A DNA stretch of 64,000 nucleotides from Alentia gelatinosa (taxonomy: Eukaryota; Annelida; Polychaeta; Phyllodocida; Polynoidae). This document shows positions 23,035 through 35,506 of this stretch, one piece after another. A model generated the notes under the pieces. That model ran no database searches, had not been told where the DNA came from, and saw nothing but the letters and a program-made list of their open reading frames with translations. Where the stretch lies: positions 33,016,892 to 33,080,891 of the forward strand of contig OX465589.1 of the NCBI GenBank assembly GCA_950022655.1, written 5' to 3'. The position numbers and the translations under genes were made by a program. The number at the start of each line of letters is the position of its first letter. Positions within the stretch are counted from its first letter, which is position 1.

Positions 23035-24424
23035 GGCCTACTTAATTGGTCGCTAGTTTATGCAGCGACCTTGATATTGACTGCACTTGTTACTGATAGA
23101 TTGGCCATCAACCCCTGTCTGTGCTGAGCTCCTCACTCTCAGTCGAATAGATTGATGGGCCTTACCTTACGCAGAATTTAACTGACTGTCGTCCAAATTA
23201 TCATAGCCCAAGACATCTGAGGATGATGCGTACCAAATGCGGAAATTCACTTCCCGTTGGAATATGGCCATGAAACTTTAACACCAGTTAGGGACACATA
23301 TAACCTACGATCACCTAAAATATGAAGAAAATCGGCCGCTTGGATCTAACGACATTCACGTTGGAATATGGTTGTATCAAATGCTGCTCTGGTGGCCAGT
23401 GTACTGACGCTGGGTGACTATGATAAGAACTAACGTTTTAATTGACAGGTCCTGCCACCTGGTGTATTATGTGAAACCAGGTTCCTCACTACATTCATAA
23501 CGCCCTTAACATGCCCTCTTCCTGTCAGACTCAGTGGTCTAGAGGTAGTGTCAGCAAGGGAAACCTATGGTTGAGAGTTCAATCCCCTTCCATGCAGAGC
23601 GGGTTTTTTTTCAAGAGTCATGGGTGAGACAGTTAGGCTGGGTGAGACAGACTCAGGCAGAGTGAGACAGACTCAGGCAGGGTGAGACAGACTCGGGAAG
23701 GGTGAGTTGAGACAGACTCAGGTAGGGTGAGACAGACTCTGGCAGGATGATGAGAGACAGACTCAGGCAGGGTATAAAAGACACGGGCAGGGCGAGATAG
23801 GCTTGGGCAGGGTGATGAGAAACAGACTTGGACAATGTGAGACAGACCTGGGCAGGATAATGTGAGACAAACTGGGGCAGGGTGAGACAGAGTCAGGCAG
23901 GGTGAGACAGACTCAGGAAGGGTGAGGTGAGACAGAGTCAGGCAGGGTGAGACAGACTTGGGCAGGGTGATGAGAGACAGACTCAGGCAGGGTATGACAG
24001 ACTTGGGTAGAGCGACATAGACTTGAGCAGAGTGATGAGAGACAGACTGGGGCAGGGTGAGACAGACTCACACAGGATGAGACAGACTCAGACAGGGTGA
24101 GACAGACTCGGGCAGGGTTAGGTAATACAGACTCAGGCAGGGTGAAACAGACTCGGTCAGGGTGAAGGGAGACAGACAGAGGGAGGGTATAACAGACATG
24201 GGCAGTTTCAGGTTAGACAGACTAGGGTAGGTCGAGACAGACTGGGGCAGGGTAAGTTGAGACAGACTGGGACAGGGTGAGAAAGACATGGGCAGGATAA
24301 TGAGAGACAGACTGGGGCAGGGTTAGACAGAGTCAGGCAGGGTGAGACAGACTCGGGAAGGGTGAGACAATCTCGGGCAGGGTGATGAGAGACAGACTCA
24401 GGGAGGGTATGACAGACTCGGGCA
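23035..24424 (+). repeat. Unit 14 (1390 bp), only one B module
   Basis: B 23035-23403, C 23404-23621, minisatellite 23622-24424, tRNA-like 23528-23596. The single B is B2-type at every diagnostic site I checked. The unit is exactly 369 bp short, so one whole B module is missing, as expected from crossing-over between B1 and B2 in their shared 111-bp start. Confidence 0.93.
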
Positions 24425-26476
24425 GGCCTACTTAATTGGTCGCTAGTTTATGCAGCGACCTTGATAATGACTGCACTTGTTACTGATAGATTGGCCATCA
24501 ACCCCTGTCTGTGCTGAGCTCCTCACTCTCAGTCGGATAGATTGACGTGCCGTACCGTACGCAGAATTTAACTCACTGTCGCCCAAATTATCATAGCCCA
24601 AGACATCTAAGGATGATACGTACCAAATGCGGATATTCACTTCCAGTTAGAATTCAGCCATGAGACTTTAACACCAGTTAGGGACACATATAACCTACGA
24701 TCACCTAAAATATGAAGAAAATCGGCCAATTAGATCTAACGATATTCGTGTTTGAATCTGGTTGTATCAAATGCTGCTCTGGTGGCCAGTGTAGGCCTAC
24801 TTAATTGGTCGCTAGTTTATGCAGCGACCTTGATATTGACTGCACTTGTTACTGATAGATTGGCCATCAACCCCTGTCTGTGCTGAGCTCCTCACTCTCA
24901 GTCGAATAGATTGATGGGCCTTACCTTACGCAGAATTTAACTGACTGTCGTCCAAATTATCATAGCCCAAGACATCTGAGGATGATGCGTACCAAATGCG
25001 GAATATGAAGAAAATCGGCCAATTAGATCTAACGATATTCGTGTTTGAATCTGGTTGTATCAAATGCTGCTCTGGTGGCCAGTGTAGGCCTACTTAATTG
25101 GTCGCTAGTTTATGCAGCGACCTTGATATTGACTGCACTTGTTACTGATAGATTGGCCATCAACCCCTGTCTGTGCTGAGCTCCTCACTCTCAGTCGAAT
25201 AGATTGATGGGCCTTACCTTACGCAGAATTTAACTGACTGTCGTCCAAATTATCATAGCCCAAGACATCTGAGGATGATGCGTATCAAATGCGGAAATTC
25301 ACTTCCCGTTGGAATATGGCCATGAAACTTTAACACCAGTTAGGGACACATATAACCTACGATCACCTAAAATATGAAGAAAATCGGCCGCTTGGATCTA
25401 ACGACATTCACGTTTGAATATGGTTGTATCAAATGCTGCTCTGGTGGCCAGTGTACTGACGCTGGATGACTATGATAAGAACTAACGTTTTAATTGACAG
25501 GTCCTGCCACCTGGTGTATTATGTGAAACCAGGTTCCTCACTACATTCATAACGCCCTTAACATGCCCTCTTCCTGTCAGACTCAGTGGTCTAGAGGTAG
25601 TGTCAGCAAGGGAAACCTATGGTTGAGAGTTCAATCCCCTTCCATGCAGAGCGGGGTTTTTTTCAAGAGTCATGGGTGAGACAGTTAGGCTGGGTGAGAC
25701 AGACTCAGGCAGAGTGAGACAGACTCAGGCAGGGTGAGACAGACTCGGGAAGGGTGAGTTGAGACAGACTCAGGCAGGGTGAGACAGACTCTGGCAGGAT
25801 GATGAGAGACAGACTCAGGCAGGGTATAAAAGACACGGGAAGGGTGAGATAGGCTTGGGCAGGGTGATGAGAAACAGACTTGGACAATGTGAGACAGACA
25901 TGGGCAGGATAATGTGAGACAAACTGGGGCAGGGTGAGACAGAGTCAGGCAGGGTGAGACAGACTCAGGAAGGGTGAGGTGAGACAGAGTCAGGCAGGGT
26001 GAGACAGACTTGGGCAGGGTGATGAGAGACAGACTCAGGCAGGGTATGACAGACTTGGGTAGAGCGACATAGACTTGAGCAGAGTGATGAGAGACAGACT
26101 GGGGCAGGGTGAGACAGACTCCCACAGGATGAGACAGACTCAGACAGGGTGAGACAGACTCGGGCAGGGTTAGGTAATACAGACTCAGGCAGGGTGAAAC
26201 AGACTCGGTCAGGGTGAAGGGAGACAGACAGAGGGAGGGTATAACAGACATGGGCAGTTTCAGGTTAGACAGACTAGGGTAGGTCGAGACAGACTGGGGC
26301 AGGGTAAGTTGAGACAGACTGGGACAGGGTGAGAAAGACATGGGCAGGATAATGAGAGACAGACTGGGGCAGGGTTAGACAGAGTCAGGCAGGGTGAGAC
26401 AGACTCGGAGAGGGTGAGACAATCGCGGGCAGGGTGATGAGAGACAGACTCAGGGAGGGTATGACAGACTCGGGCA
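24425..26476 (+). repeat. Unit 15 (2052 bp), three B modules
   Basis: B1 24425-24793, hybrid B 24794-25086, B2 25087-25455, C 25456-25673, minisatellite 25674-26476, tRNA-like 25580-25648. It is the first of six units with the hybrid module, and it follows directly after the one-B unit 14. Confidence 0.93.
24794..25086 (+). repeat. Hybrid B2/B1 module with 76-bp deletion (293 bp), unit 15
   Basis: The left part has B2 states (gaatagattgatgggcc, ctgaggatgatgcg) and the right part B1 states (ccaattagatct, gtttgaatctgg). The switch is at gcggaatatgaag near 25000, where 76 bp of the 369-bp module are missing. Two A bases are shared at the joint. It looks like an out-of-register recombination product. 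Confidence 0.9.
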
Positions 26477-28235
26477 GGCCTACTTAATTGGTCGCTAGTT
26501 TATGCAGTGACCTTGATATTGACTGCACTTGTTACTGATAGATTGGCCATCAACCCCTGTCTGTGCTGAGCTCCTCACTCTCAGTCGGATAGATTGACGT
26601 GCCGTACCGTACGCAGAATTTAACTCACTGTCGCCCAAATTATCATAGCCCAAGACATCTAAGGATGATACGTACCAAATGCGGATATTCACTTCCAGTT
26701 AGAATTCAGCCATGAGACTTTAACATCAGTTAGGGACACATATAACCTACGATCACCTAAAATATGAAGAAAATCGGCCAATTAGATCTAACGATATTCG
26801 TGTTTGAATCTGGTTGTATCAAATGCTGCTCTGGTGGCCAGTGTAGGCCTACTTAATTGGTCGCTAGTTTATGCAGCGACCTTGATATTGACTGCACTTG
26901 TTACTGATAGATTGGCCATCAACCCCTGTCTGTGCTGAGCTCCTCACTCTCAGTCGAATAGATTGATGGGCCTTACCTTACGCAGAATTTAACTGACTGT
27001 CGTCCAAATTATCATAGCCCAAGACATCTGAGGATGATGCGTACCAAATGCGGAAATTCACTTCCCGTTGGAATATGGCCATGAAACTTTAACACCAGTT
27101 AGGGACACATATAACCTACGATCACCTAAAATATGAAGAAAATCAGCCGCTTGGATCTAACGACATTCACGTTTGAATATGGTTGTATCAAATGCTGCTC
27201 TGGTGGCCAGTGTACTGACGCTGGGTGACTATGATAAGAACTAACGTTTTAATTGACAGGTCCTGCCACCTGGTGTATTATGTGAAACCAGGTTCCTCAC
27301 TACATTCATAACGCCCTTAACATGCCCTCTTCCTGTCAGACTCAGTGGTCTAGAGGTAGTGTCAGCAAGGGAAACCTATGGTTGAGAGTTCAATCCCCTT
27401 CCATGCAGAGCGCTTTTTTTTTCAAGAGTCATGGGTGAGACAGTTAGGCTGGGTGAGACAGACTCAGGCAGAGTGAGACAGACTCAGGCAGGGTGAGACA
27501 GACTCGGGAAGGGTGAGTTGAGACAGACTCAGGCAGGGTGAGACAGACTCTGGCAGGATGATGAGAGACAGACTCAGGCAGGGTATAAAAGACACGGGCA
27601 GGGCGAGATAGGCTTGGGCAGGGTGATGAGAAACAGACTTGGACAATGTGAGACAGACATGGGCAGGATAATGTGAGACAAACTGGGGCAGGGTGAGACA
27701 GAGTCAGGCAGGGTGAGACAGACTCAGGAAGGGTGAGGTGAGACAGAGTCAGGCAGGGTGAGACAGACTTGGGCAGGGTGATGAGAGACAGACTCAGGCA
27801 GGGTATGACAGACTTGGGTAGAGCGACATAGACTTGAGCAGAGTGATGAGAGACAGACTGGGGCAGGGTGAGACAGACTCACACAGGATGAGACAGACTC
27901 AGACAGGGTGAGACAGACTCGGGCAGGGTTAGGTAATACAGACTCAGGCAGGGTGAAACAGACTCGGTCAGGGTGAAGGGAGACAGACAGAGGGAGGGTA
28001 TAACAGACATGGGCAGTTTCAGGTTAGACAGACTAGGGTAGGTCGAGACAGACTGGGGCAGGGTAAGTTGAGACAGACTGGGACAGGGTGAGAAAGACAT
28101 GGGCAGGATAATGAGAGACAGACTGGGGCAGGGTTAGACAGAGTCAGGCAGGGTGAGACAGACTCGGGAAGGGTGAGACAATCTCGGGCAGGGTGATGAG
28201 AGACAGACTCAGGGAGGGTATGACAGACTCGGGCA
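26477..28235 (+). repeat. Unit 16 (1759 bp)
   Basis: B1 26477-26845, B2 26846-27214, C 27215-27432, minisatellite 27433-28235, tRNA-like 27339-27407. The B1 hairpin right arm is agtgacc (near 26506), replacing a C-G pair with a wobble. B2 has aatcagccgc near 27142. Confidence 0.93.
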
Positions 28236-29839
28236 GGCCTACTTAATTGGTCGCTAGTTTATGCAGCGACCTTGATATTGACTGCACTTGTTACTGATAG
28301 ATTGGCCATCAACCCCTGTCTGTGCTGAGCTCCTCACTCTCAGTCGGATAGATTGACGTGCCGTACCGTACGCAGAATTTAACTCACTGTCGCCCAAATT
28401 ATCATAGCCCAAGACATCTAAGGATGATACGTACCAAATGCGGATATTCACTTCCAGTTAGAATTCAGCCATGAGACTTTAACACCAGTTAGGGACACAT
28501 ATAACCTACGATCACCTAAAATATGAAGAAAATCGGCCAATTAGATCTAACGATATTCGTGTTTGAATCTGGTTGTATCAAATGCTGCTCTGGTGGCCAG
28601 TGTAGGCCTACTTAATTGGTCGCTAGTTTATGCAGCGACCTTGATATTGACTGCACTTGTTACTGATAGATTGGCCATCAACCCCTGTCTGTGCTGAGCT
28701 CCTCACTCTCAGTCGAATAGATTGATGGGCCTTACCTTACGCAGAATTTAACTGACTGTCGTCCAAATTATCATAGCCCAAGACATCTGAGGATGATGCG
28801 TACCAAATGCGGAAATTCACTTCCCGTTGGAATATGGCCATGAAACTTTAACACCAGTTAGGGACACATATAACCTACGATCACCTAAAATATGAAGAAA
28901 ATCGGCCGCTTGGATCTAACGACATTCACGTTGGAATATGGTTGTATCAAATGCTGCTCTGGTGGCCAGTGTACTGACGCTGGGTGACTATGATAAGAAC
29001 TAACGTTTTAATTGACAGGTCCTGCCACCTGGTGTATTATGTGAAACCAGGTTCCTCACTACATTCATAACGCCCTTAACATGCCCTCTTCCTGTCAGAC
29101 TCAGTGGTCTAGAGGTAGTGTCAGCAAGGGAAACCTATGGTTGAGAGTTCAATCCCCTTCCATGCAGAGCGGGTTTTTTTTCAAGAGTCATGGGTGAGAC
29201 AGTTAGGCTGGGTGAGACAGACTCAGGCAGAGTGAGACAGACTCAGGCAGGGTGAGACAGACTCGGGAAGGGTGAGTTGAGACAGACTCAGGCAGGGTGA
29301 GACAGACTCTGGCAGGATGATGAGAGACAGACTCAGGCAGGGTATAAAAGACACGGGCAGGGTGAGATAGGCTTGGGCAGGGTGATGAGAAACAGACTTG
29401 GACAATGTGAGACAGACATGGGCAGGATAATGTGAGACAAACTGGGGCAGGGTGAGACAGAGTCAGGCAGGGTGAGACAGACTCACACAGGATGAGACAG
29501 ACTCAGACAGGGTGAGACAGACTCGGGCAGGGTTAGGTAATACAGACTCAGGCAGGGTGAAACAGACTCGGTCAGGGTGAAGGGAGACAGACAGAGGGAG
29601 GGTATAACAGACATGGGCAGTTTCAGGTTAGACAGACTAGGGTAGGTCGAGACAGACTGGGGCAGGGTAAGTTGAGACAGACTGGGACAGGGTGAGAAAG
29701 ACATGGGCAGGATAATGAGAGACAGACTGGGGCAGGGTTAGACAGAGTCAGGCAGGGTGAGACAGACTCGGGAAGGGTGAGACAATCTCGGGCAGGGTGA
29801 TGAGAGACAGACTCAGGGAGGGTATGACAGACTCGGGCA
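28236..29839 (+). repeat. Unit 17 (1604 bp), 155-bp minisatellite deletion
   Basis: B1 28236-28604, B2 28605-28973, C 28974-29191, minisatellite 29192-29839, tRNA-like 29098-29166. Monomers 14-20 (20+25+20+25+20+20+25 = 155 bp) are absent, with monomer 13 joined in phase to monomer 21 at 29469/29470. Unit 35 has the same deletion. Confidence 0.93.
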
Positions 29840-31598
29840 GGCCTACTTAATTGGTCGCTAGTTTATGCAGCGACCTTGATATTGACTGCACTTGTTACTG
29901 ATAGATTGGCCATCAACCCCTGTCTGTGCTGAGCTCCTCACTCTCAGTCGGATAGATTGATGTGCCGTACCGTACGCAGAATTTAACTCACTGTCGCCCA
30001 AATTATCATAGCCCAAGACATCTAAGGATGATACGTACCAAATGCGGATATTCACTTCCAGTTAGAATTCAGCCATGAGACTTTAACACCAGTTAGGGAC
30101 ACATATAACCTACGATCACCTAAAATATGAAGAAAATCGGCCAATTAGATCTAACGATATTCGTGTTTGAATCTGGTTGTATCAAATGCTGCTCTGGTGG
30201 CCAGTGTAGGCCTACTTAATTGGTCGCTAGTTTATGCAGCGACCTTGATATTGACTGCACTTGTTACTGATAGATTGGCCATCAACCCCTGTCTGTGCTG
30301 AGCTCCTCACTCTCAGTCGAATAGATTGATGGGCCTTACCTTACGCAGAATTTAACTGACTGTCGTCCAAATTATCATAGCCCAAGACATCTGAGGATGA
30401 TGCGTACCAAATGCGGAAATTCACTTCCCGTTGGAATATGGCCATGAAACTTTAACACCAGTTAGGGACACATATAACCTACGATCACCTAAAATATGAA
30501 GAAAATCGGCCGCTTGGATCTAACGACATTCACGTTTGAATATGGTTGTATCAAATGCTGCTCTGGTGGCCAGTGTACTGACGCTGGGTGACTATGATAA
30601 GAACTAACGTTTTAATTGACAGGTCCTGCAACCTGGTGTATTATGTGAAACCAGGTTCCTCACTACATTCATAACGCCCTTAACATGCCCTCTTCCTGTC
30701 AGACTCAGTGGTCTAGAGGTAGTGTCAGCAAGGGAAACCTATGGTTGAGAGTTCAATCCCCTTCCATGCAGAGCGGGTTTTTTTTCCAGAGTCATGGGTG
30801 AGACAGTTAGGCTGGGTGAGACAGACTCAGGCAGAGTGAGACAGACTCAGGCAGGGTGAGACAGACTCGGGAAGGGTGAGTTGAGACAGACTCAGGCAGG
30901 GTGAGACAGACTCTGGCAGGATGATGAGAGACAGACTCAGGCAGGGTATAAAAGACACGGGCAGGGCGAGATAGGCTTGGGCAGGGTGATGAGAAACAGA
31001 CTTGGACAATGTGAGACAGACATGGGCAGGATAATGTGAGACAAACTGGGGCAGGGTGAGACAGAGTCAGGCAGGGTGAGACAGACTCAGGAAGGGTGAG
31101 GTGAGACAGAGTCAGGCAGGGTGAGACAGACTTGGGCAGGGTGATGAGAGACAGACTCAGGCAGGGTATGACAGACTTGGGTAGAGCGACATAGACTTGA
31201 GCAGAGTGATGAGAGACAGACTGGGGCAGGGTGAGACAGACTCACACAGGATGAGACAGACTCAGACAGGGTGAGACAGACTCGGGCAGGGTTAGGTAAT
31301 ACAGACTCAGGCAGGGTGAAACAGACTCGGTCAGGGTGAAGGGAGACAGACAGATGGAGGGTATAACAGACATGGGCAGTTTCAGGTTAGACAGACTAGG
31401 GTAGGTCGAGACAGACTGGGGCAGGGTAAGTTGAGACAGACTGAGACAGGGTGAGAAAGACATGGGCAGGATAATGAGAGACAGACTGGGGCAGGGTTAG
31501 ACAGAGTCAGGCAGGGTGAGACAGACTCGGGAAGGGTGAGACAATCTCGGGCAGGGTGATGAGAGACAGACTCAGGGAGGGTATGACAGACTCGGGCA
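29840..31598 (+). repeat. Unit 18 (1759 bp)
   Basis: B1 29840-30208, B2 30209-30577, C 30578-30795, minisatellite 30796-31598, tRNA-like 30702-30770. It shares its B1, C and post-T-run variants with unit 11. The minisatellite has private states at 31354 (agatggagg) and near 31444. Confidence 0.93.
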
Positions 31599-31967
31599 GG
31601 CCTACTTAATTGGTCGCTAGTTTATGCAGCGACCTTGATATTGACTGCACTTGTTACTGATAGATTGGCCATCAACCCCTGTCTGTGCTGAGTTCCTCAC
31701 TCTCAGTCGGATAGATTGACGTGCCGTACCGTACGCAAAATTTAACTCACTGTCGCCCAAATTATCATAGCCCAAGACATCTAAGGATGATACGTACCAA
31801 ATGCGGATATTCACTTCCAGTTAGAATTCAGCCATGAGACTTTAACACCAGTTAGGGACACATATAACCTACGATCACCTAAAATATGAAGAAAATCGGC
31901 CAATTAGATCTAACGATATTCGTGTTTGAATCTGGTTGTATCAAATGCTGCTCTGGTGGCCAGTGTA

Positions 31968-32260
31968 GGCCTACTTAATTGGTCGCTAGTTTATGCAGCG
32001 ACCTTGATATTGACTGCACTTGTTACTGATAGATTGGCCATCAACCCCTGTCTGTGCTGAGCTCCTCACTCTCAGTCGAATAGATTGATGGGCCTTACCT
32101 TACGCAGAATTTAACTGACTGTCGTCCAAATTATCATAGCCCAAGACATCTGAGGATGATGCGTACCAAATGCGGAATATGAAGAAAATCGGCCAATTAG
32201 ATCTAACGATATTCGTGTTTGAATCTGGTTGTATCAAATGCTGCTCTGGTGGCCAGTGTA
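31968..32260 (+). repeat. Hybrid B2/B1 module, unit 19
   Basis: Same 293-bp hybrid and same gcggaatatgaag joint (near 32173) as in unit 15. Confidence 0.9.
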
Positions 32261-32905
32261 GGCCTACTTAATTGGTCGCTAGTTTATGCAGCGACCTTGA
32301 TATTGACTGCACTTGTTACTGATAGATTGGCCATCAACCCCTGTCTGTGCTGAGCTCCTCACTCTCAGTCGAATAGATTGATGGGCCTTACCTTACACAG
32401 AATTTAACTGACTGTCGTCCAAATTATCATAGCCCAAGACATCTGAGGATGATGCGTACCAAATGCGGAAATTCACTTCCCGTTGGAATATGGCCATGAA
32501 ACTTTAACACCAGTTAGGGACACATATAACCTACGATCACCTAAAATATGAAGAAAATCGGCCGCTTGGATCTAACGACATTCACGTTTGAATATGGTTG
32601 TATCAAATGCTGCTCTGGTGGCCAGTGTACTGACGCTGGGTGACTATGATAAGAACTAACGTTTTAATTGACAGGTCCTGCCACCTGGTGTATTATGTGA
32701 AACCAGGTTCCTCACTACATTCATAACGCCCTTAACATGCCCTCTTCCTGTCAGACTCAGTGGTCTAGAGGTAGTGTCAGCAAGGGAAACCTATGGTTGA
32801 GAGTTCAATCCCCTTCCATGCAGAGCGGTTTTTTTTTCAAGAGTCATGGGTGAGACAGTTAGGTTGGGTGAGACAGACTCAGGCAGAGTGAGACAGACTC
32901 AGGCA

Positions 32906-33093
32906 GGGTGAGACAGACTCGGGAAGGGTGAGTTGAGACAGACTCAGGCAGGGTGAGACAGACTCTGGCAGGATGATGAGAGACAGACTCAGGCAAGGTA
33001 TAAGTAGGAGACAGACTCGGGAAGGGTGAGTTGAGACAGACTCAGGCAGGGTGAGACAGACTCTGGCAGGATGATGAGAGACAGACTCAGGCA
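32906..33093 (+). repeat. Out-of-phase duplication of monomers 4-7 (unit 19)
   Basis: Monomers 4-7 occur at 32906-32995 and again from 33008 to 33093. The joint (32996-33007) reads aggtataa, then gtag, then resumes inside monomer 4. The net gain is 98 bp, not a sum of 20s and 25s, and the few joint bases match neither side, which suggests end joining rather than register-keeping exchange. Confidence 0.85.
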
Positions 33094-33748
33094 GGGTATA
33101 AAAGACACGGGCAGGGCGAGATAGGCTTGGGCAGGGTGATGAGAAACAGACTTGGACAATGTGAGACAGACATGGGCAGGATAATGTGAGACAAACTGGG
33201 GCAGGGTGAGACAGAGTCAGGCAGGGTGAGACAGACTCAGGAAGGGTGAGGTGAGACAGAGTCAGGCAGGGTGAGACAGACTTGGGCAGGGTGATGAGAG
33301 ACAGACTCAGGCAGGGTATGACAGACTTGGGTAGAGCGACATAGACTTGAGCAGAGTGATGAGAGACAGACTGGGGCAGGGTGAGACAGACTCACACAGG
33401 ATGAGACAGACTCAGACAGGGTGAGACAGACTCGGGCAGGGTTAGGTAATACAGACTCAGGCAGGGTGAAACAGACTCGGTCAGGGTGAAGGGAGACAGA
33501 CAGAGGGAGGGTATAACAGACATGGGCAGTTTCAGGTTAGACAGACTAGGGTAGGTCGAGACAGACTGGGGCAGGGTAAGTTGAGACAGACTGGGACAGG
33601 GTGAGAAAGACATGGGCAGGATAATGAGAGACAGACTGGGGCAGGGTTAGACAGAGTCAGGCAGGGTGAGACAGACTCGGGAAGGGTGAGACAATCTCGG
33701 GCAGGGTGATGAGAGACAGACTCAGGGAGGGTATGACAGACTCGGGCA

Positions 33749-35506
33749 GGCCTACTTAATTGGTCGCTAGTTTATGCAGCGACCTTGATATTGACTGCAC
33801 TTGTTACTGATAGATTGGCCATCAACCCCTGTCTGTGCTGAGCTCCTCACTCTCAGTCGGATAGATTGACGTGCCGTACCGTACGCAGAATTTAACTCAC
33901 TGTCGCCCAAATTATCATAGCCCAAGACATCTAAGGATGATACGTACCAAATGCGGATATTCACTTCCAGTTAGAATTCAGCCATGAGACTTTAACACCA
34001 GTTAGGGACACATATAACCTACGATCACCTAAAATATGAAGAAAATCGGCCAATTAGATCTAACGATATTCGTGTTTGAATCTGGTTGTATCAAATGCTG
34101 CTCTGGTGGCCAGTGTAGGCCTACTTAATTGGTCGCTAGTTTATGCAGCGACCTTGATATTGACTGCACTTGTTACTGATAGATTGGCCATCAACCCCTG
34201 TCTGTGCTGAGCTCCTCACTCTCAGTCAAATAGATTGATGGGCCTTACCTTACGCAGAATTTAACTGACTGTCGTCCAAATTATCATAGCCCAAGACATC
34301 TGAGGATGATGCGTACCAAATGCGGAAATTCACTTCCCGTTGGAATATGGCCATGAAACTTTAACACCAGTTAGGGACACATATAACCTACGATCACCTA
34401 AAATATGAAGAAAATCGGCCGCTTGGATCTAACGACATTCACGTTGGAATATGGTTGTATCAAATGCTGCTCTGGTGGCCAGTGTACTGACGCTGGGTGA
34501 CTATGATAAGAACTAACGTTTTAATTGACAGGTCCTGCAACCTGGTGTATTATGTGAAACCAGGTTCCTCACTACATTCATAACGCCCTTAACATGCCCT
34601 CTTCCTGTCAGACTCAGTGGTCTAGAGGTAGTGTCAGCAAGGGAAACCTATCGTTGAGAGTTCAATCCCCTTCCATGCAGAGCGTTTTTTTTTCAAGAGT
34701 CATTGGTGAGACAGTTAGGCTGGGTGAGACAGACTCAGGCAGAGTGAGACAGACTCAGGCAGGGTGAGACAGACTCGGGAAGGGTGAGTTGAGACAGACT
34801 CAGGCAGGGTGAGACAGACTCTGGCAGGATGATGAGAGACAGACTCAGGCAGGGTATAAAAGACACGGGCAGGGCGAGATAGGCTTGGGCAGGGTGATGA
34901 GAAATAGACTTGGACAATGTGAGACAGACATGGGCAGGATAATGTGAGACAAACTGGGGCAGGGTGAGACAGAGTCAGGCAGGGTGAGACAGACTCAGGA
35001 AGGGTGAGGTGAGACAGAGTCAGGCAGGGTGAGACAGACTTGGGCAGGGTGATGAGAGACAGACTCAGGCAGGGTATGACAGACTTGGGTAGAGCGACAT
35101 AGACTTGAGCAGAGTGATGAGAGACAGACTGGGGCAGGGTGAGACAGACTCCCACAGGATGAGACAGACTCATACAGGGCGAGACAGACTCGGGCAGGGT
35201 TAGGTAATACAGACTCAGGCAGGGTGAAACAGACTCGGTCAGGGTGAAGGGAGACAGACAGAGGGAGGGTATAACAGACATGGGCAGTTTCAGGTTAGAC
35301 AGACTAGGGTAGGTCGAGACAGACTGGGGCAGGGTAAGTTGAGACAGACTGGGACAGGGTGAGAAAGACATGGGCAGGATAATGAGAGACAGACTGGGGC
35401 AGGGTTAGACAGAGTCAGGCAGGGTGAGACAGACTCGGGAAGGGTGAGACAATCTCGGGCAGGGTGATGAGAGACAGACTCAGGGAGGGTATGACAGACT
35501 CGGGCA
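33749..35506 (+). repeat. Unit 20 (1758 bp)
   Basis: B1 33749-34117, B2 34118-34486, C 34487-34703, minisatellite 34704-35506, tRNA-like 34611-34679. It has gcaacctgg in C, cctatcgttg inside the tRNA-like element (34652), cattggtgag and gagaaatagac. The segment from about 34652 rightward recurs 5566 bp downstream. Confidence 0.93.

Larger units (their letters stand above)
31599..33748 (+). repeat. Unit 19 (2150 bp), three B modules plus minisatellite duplication
   Basis: B1 31599-31967, hybrid B 31968-32260, B2 32261-32629, C 32630-32847, minisatellite 32848-33748, tRNA-like 32754-32822. The extra length is 293 bp of hybrid B plus 98 bp of duplicated minisatellite. This is the longest unit in the window. 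Confidence 0.93.
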
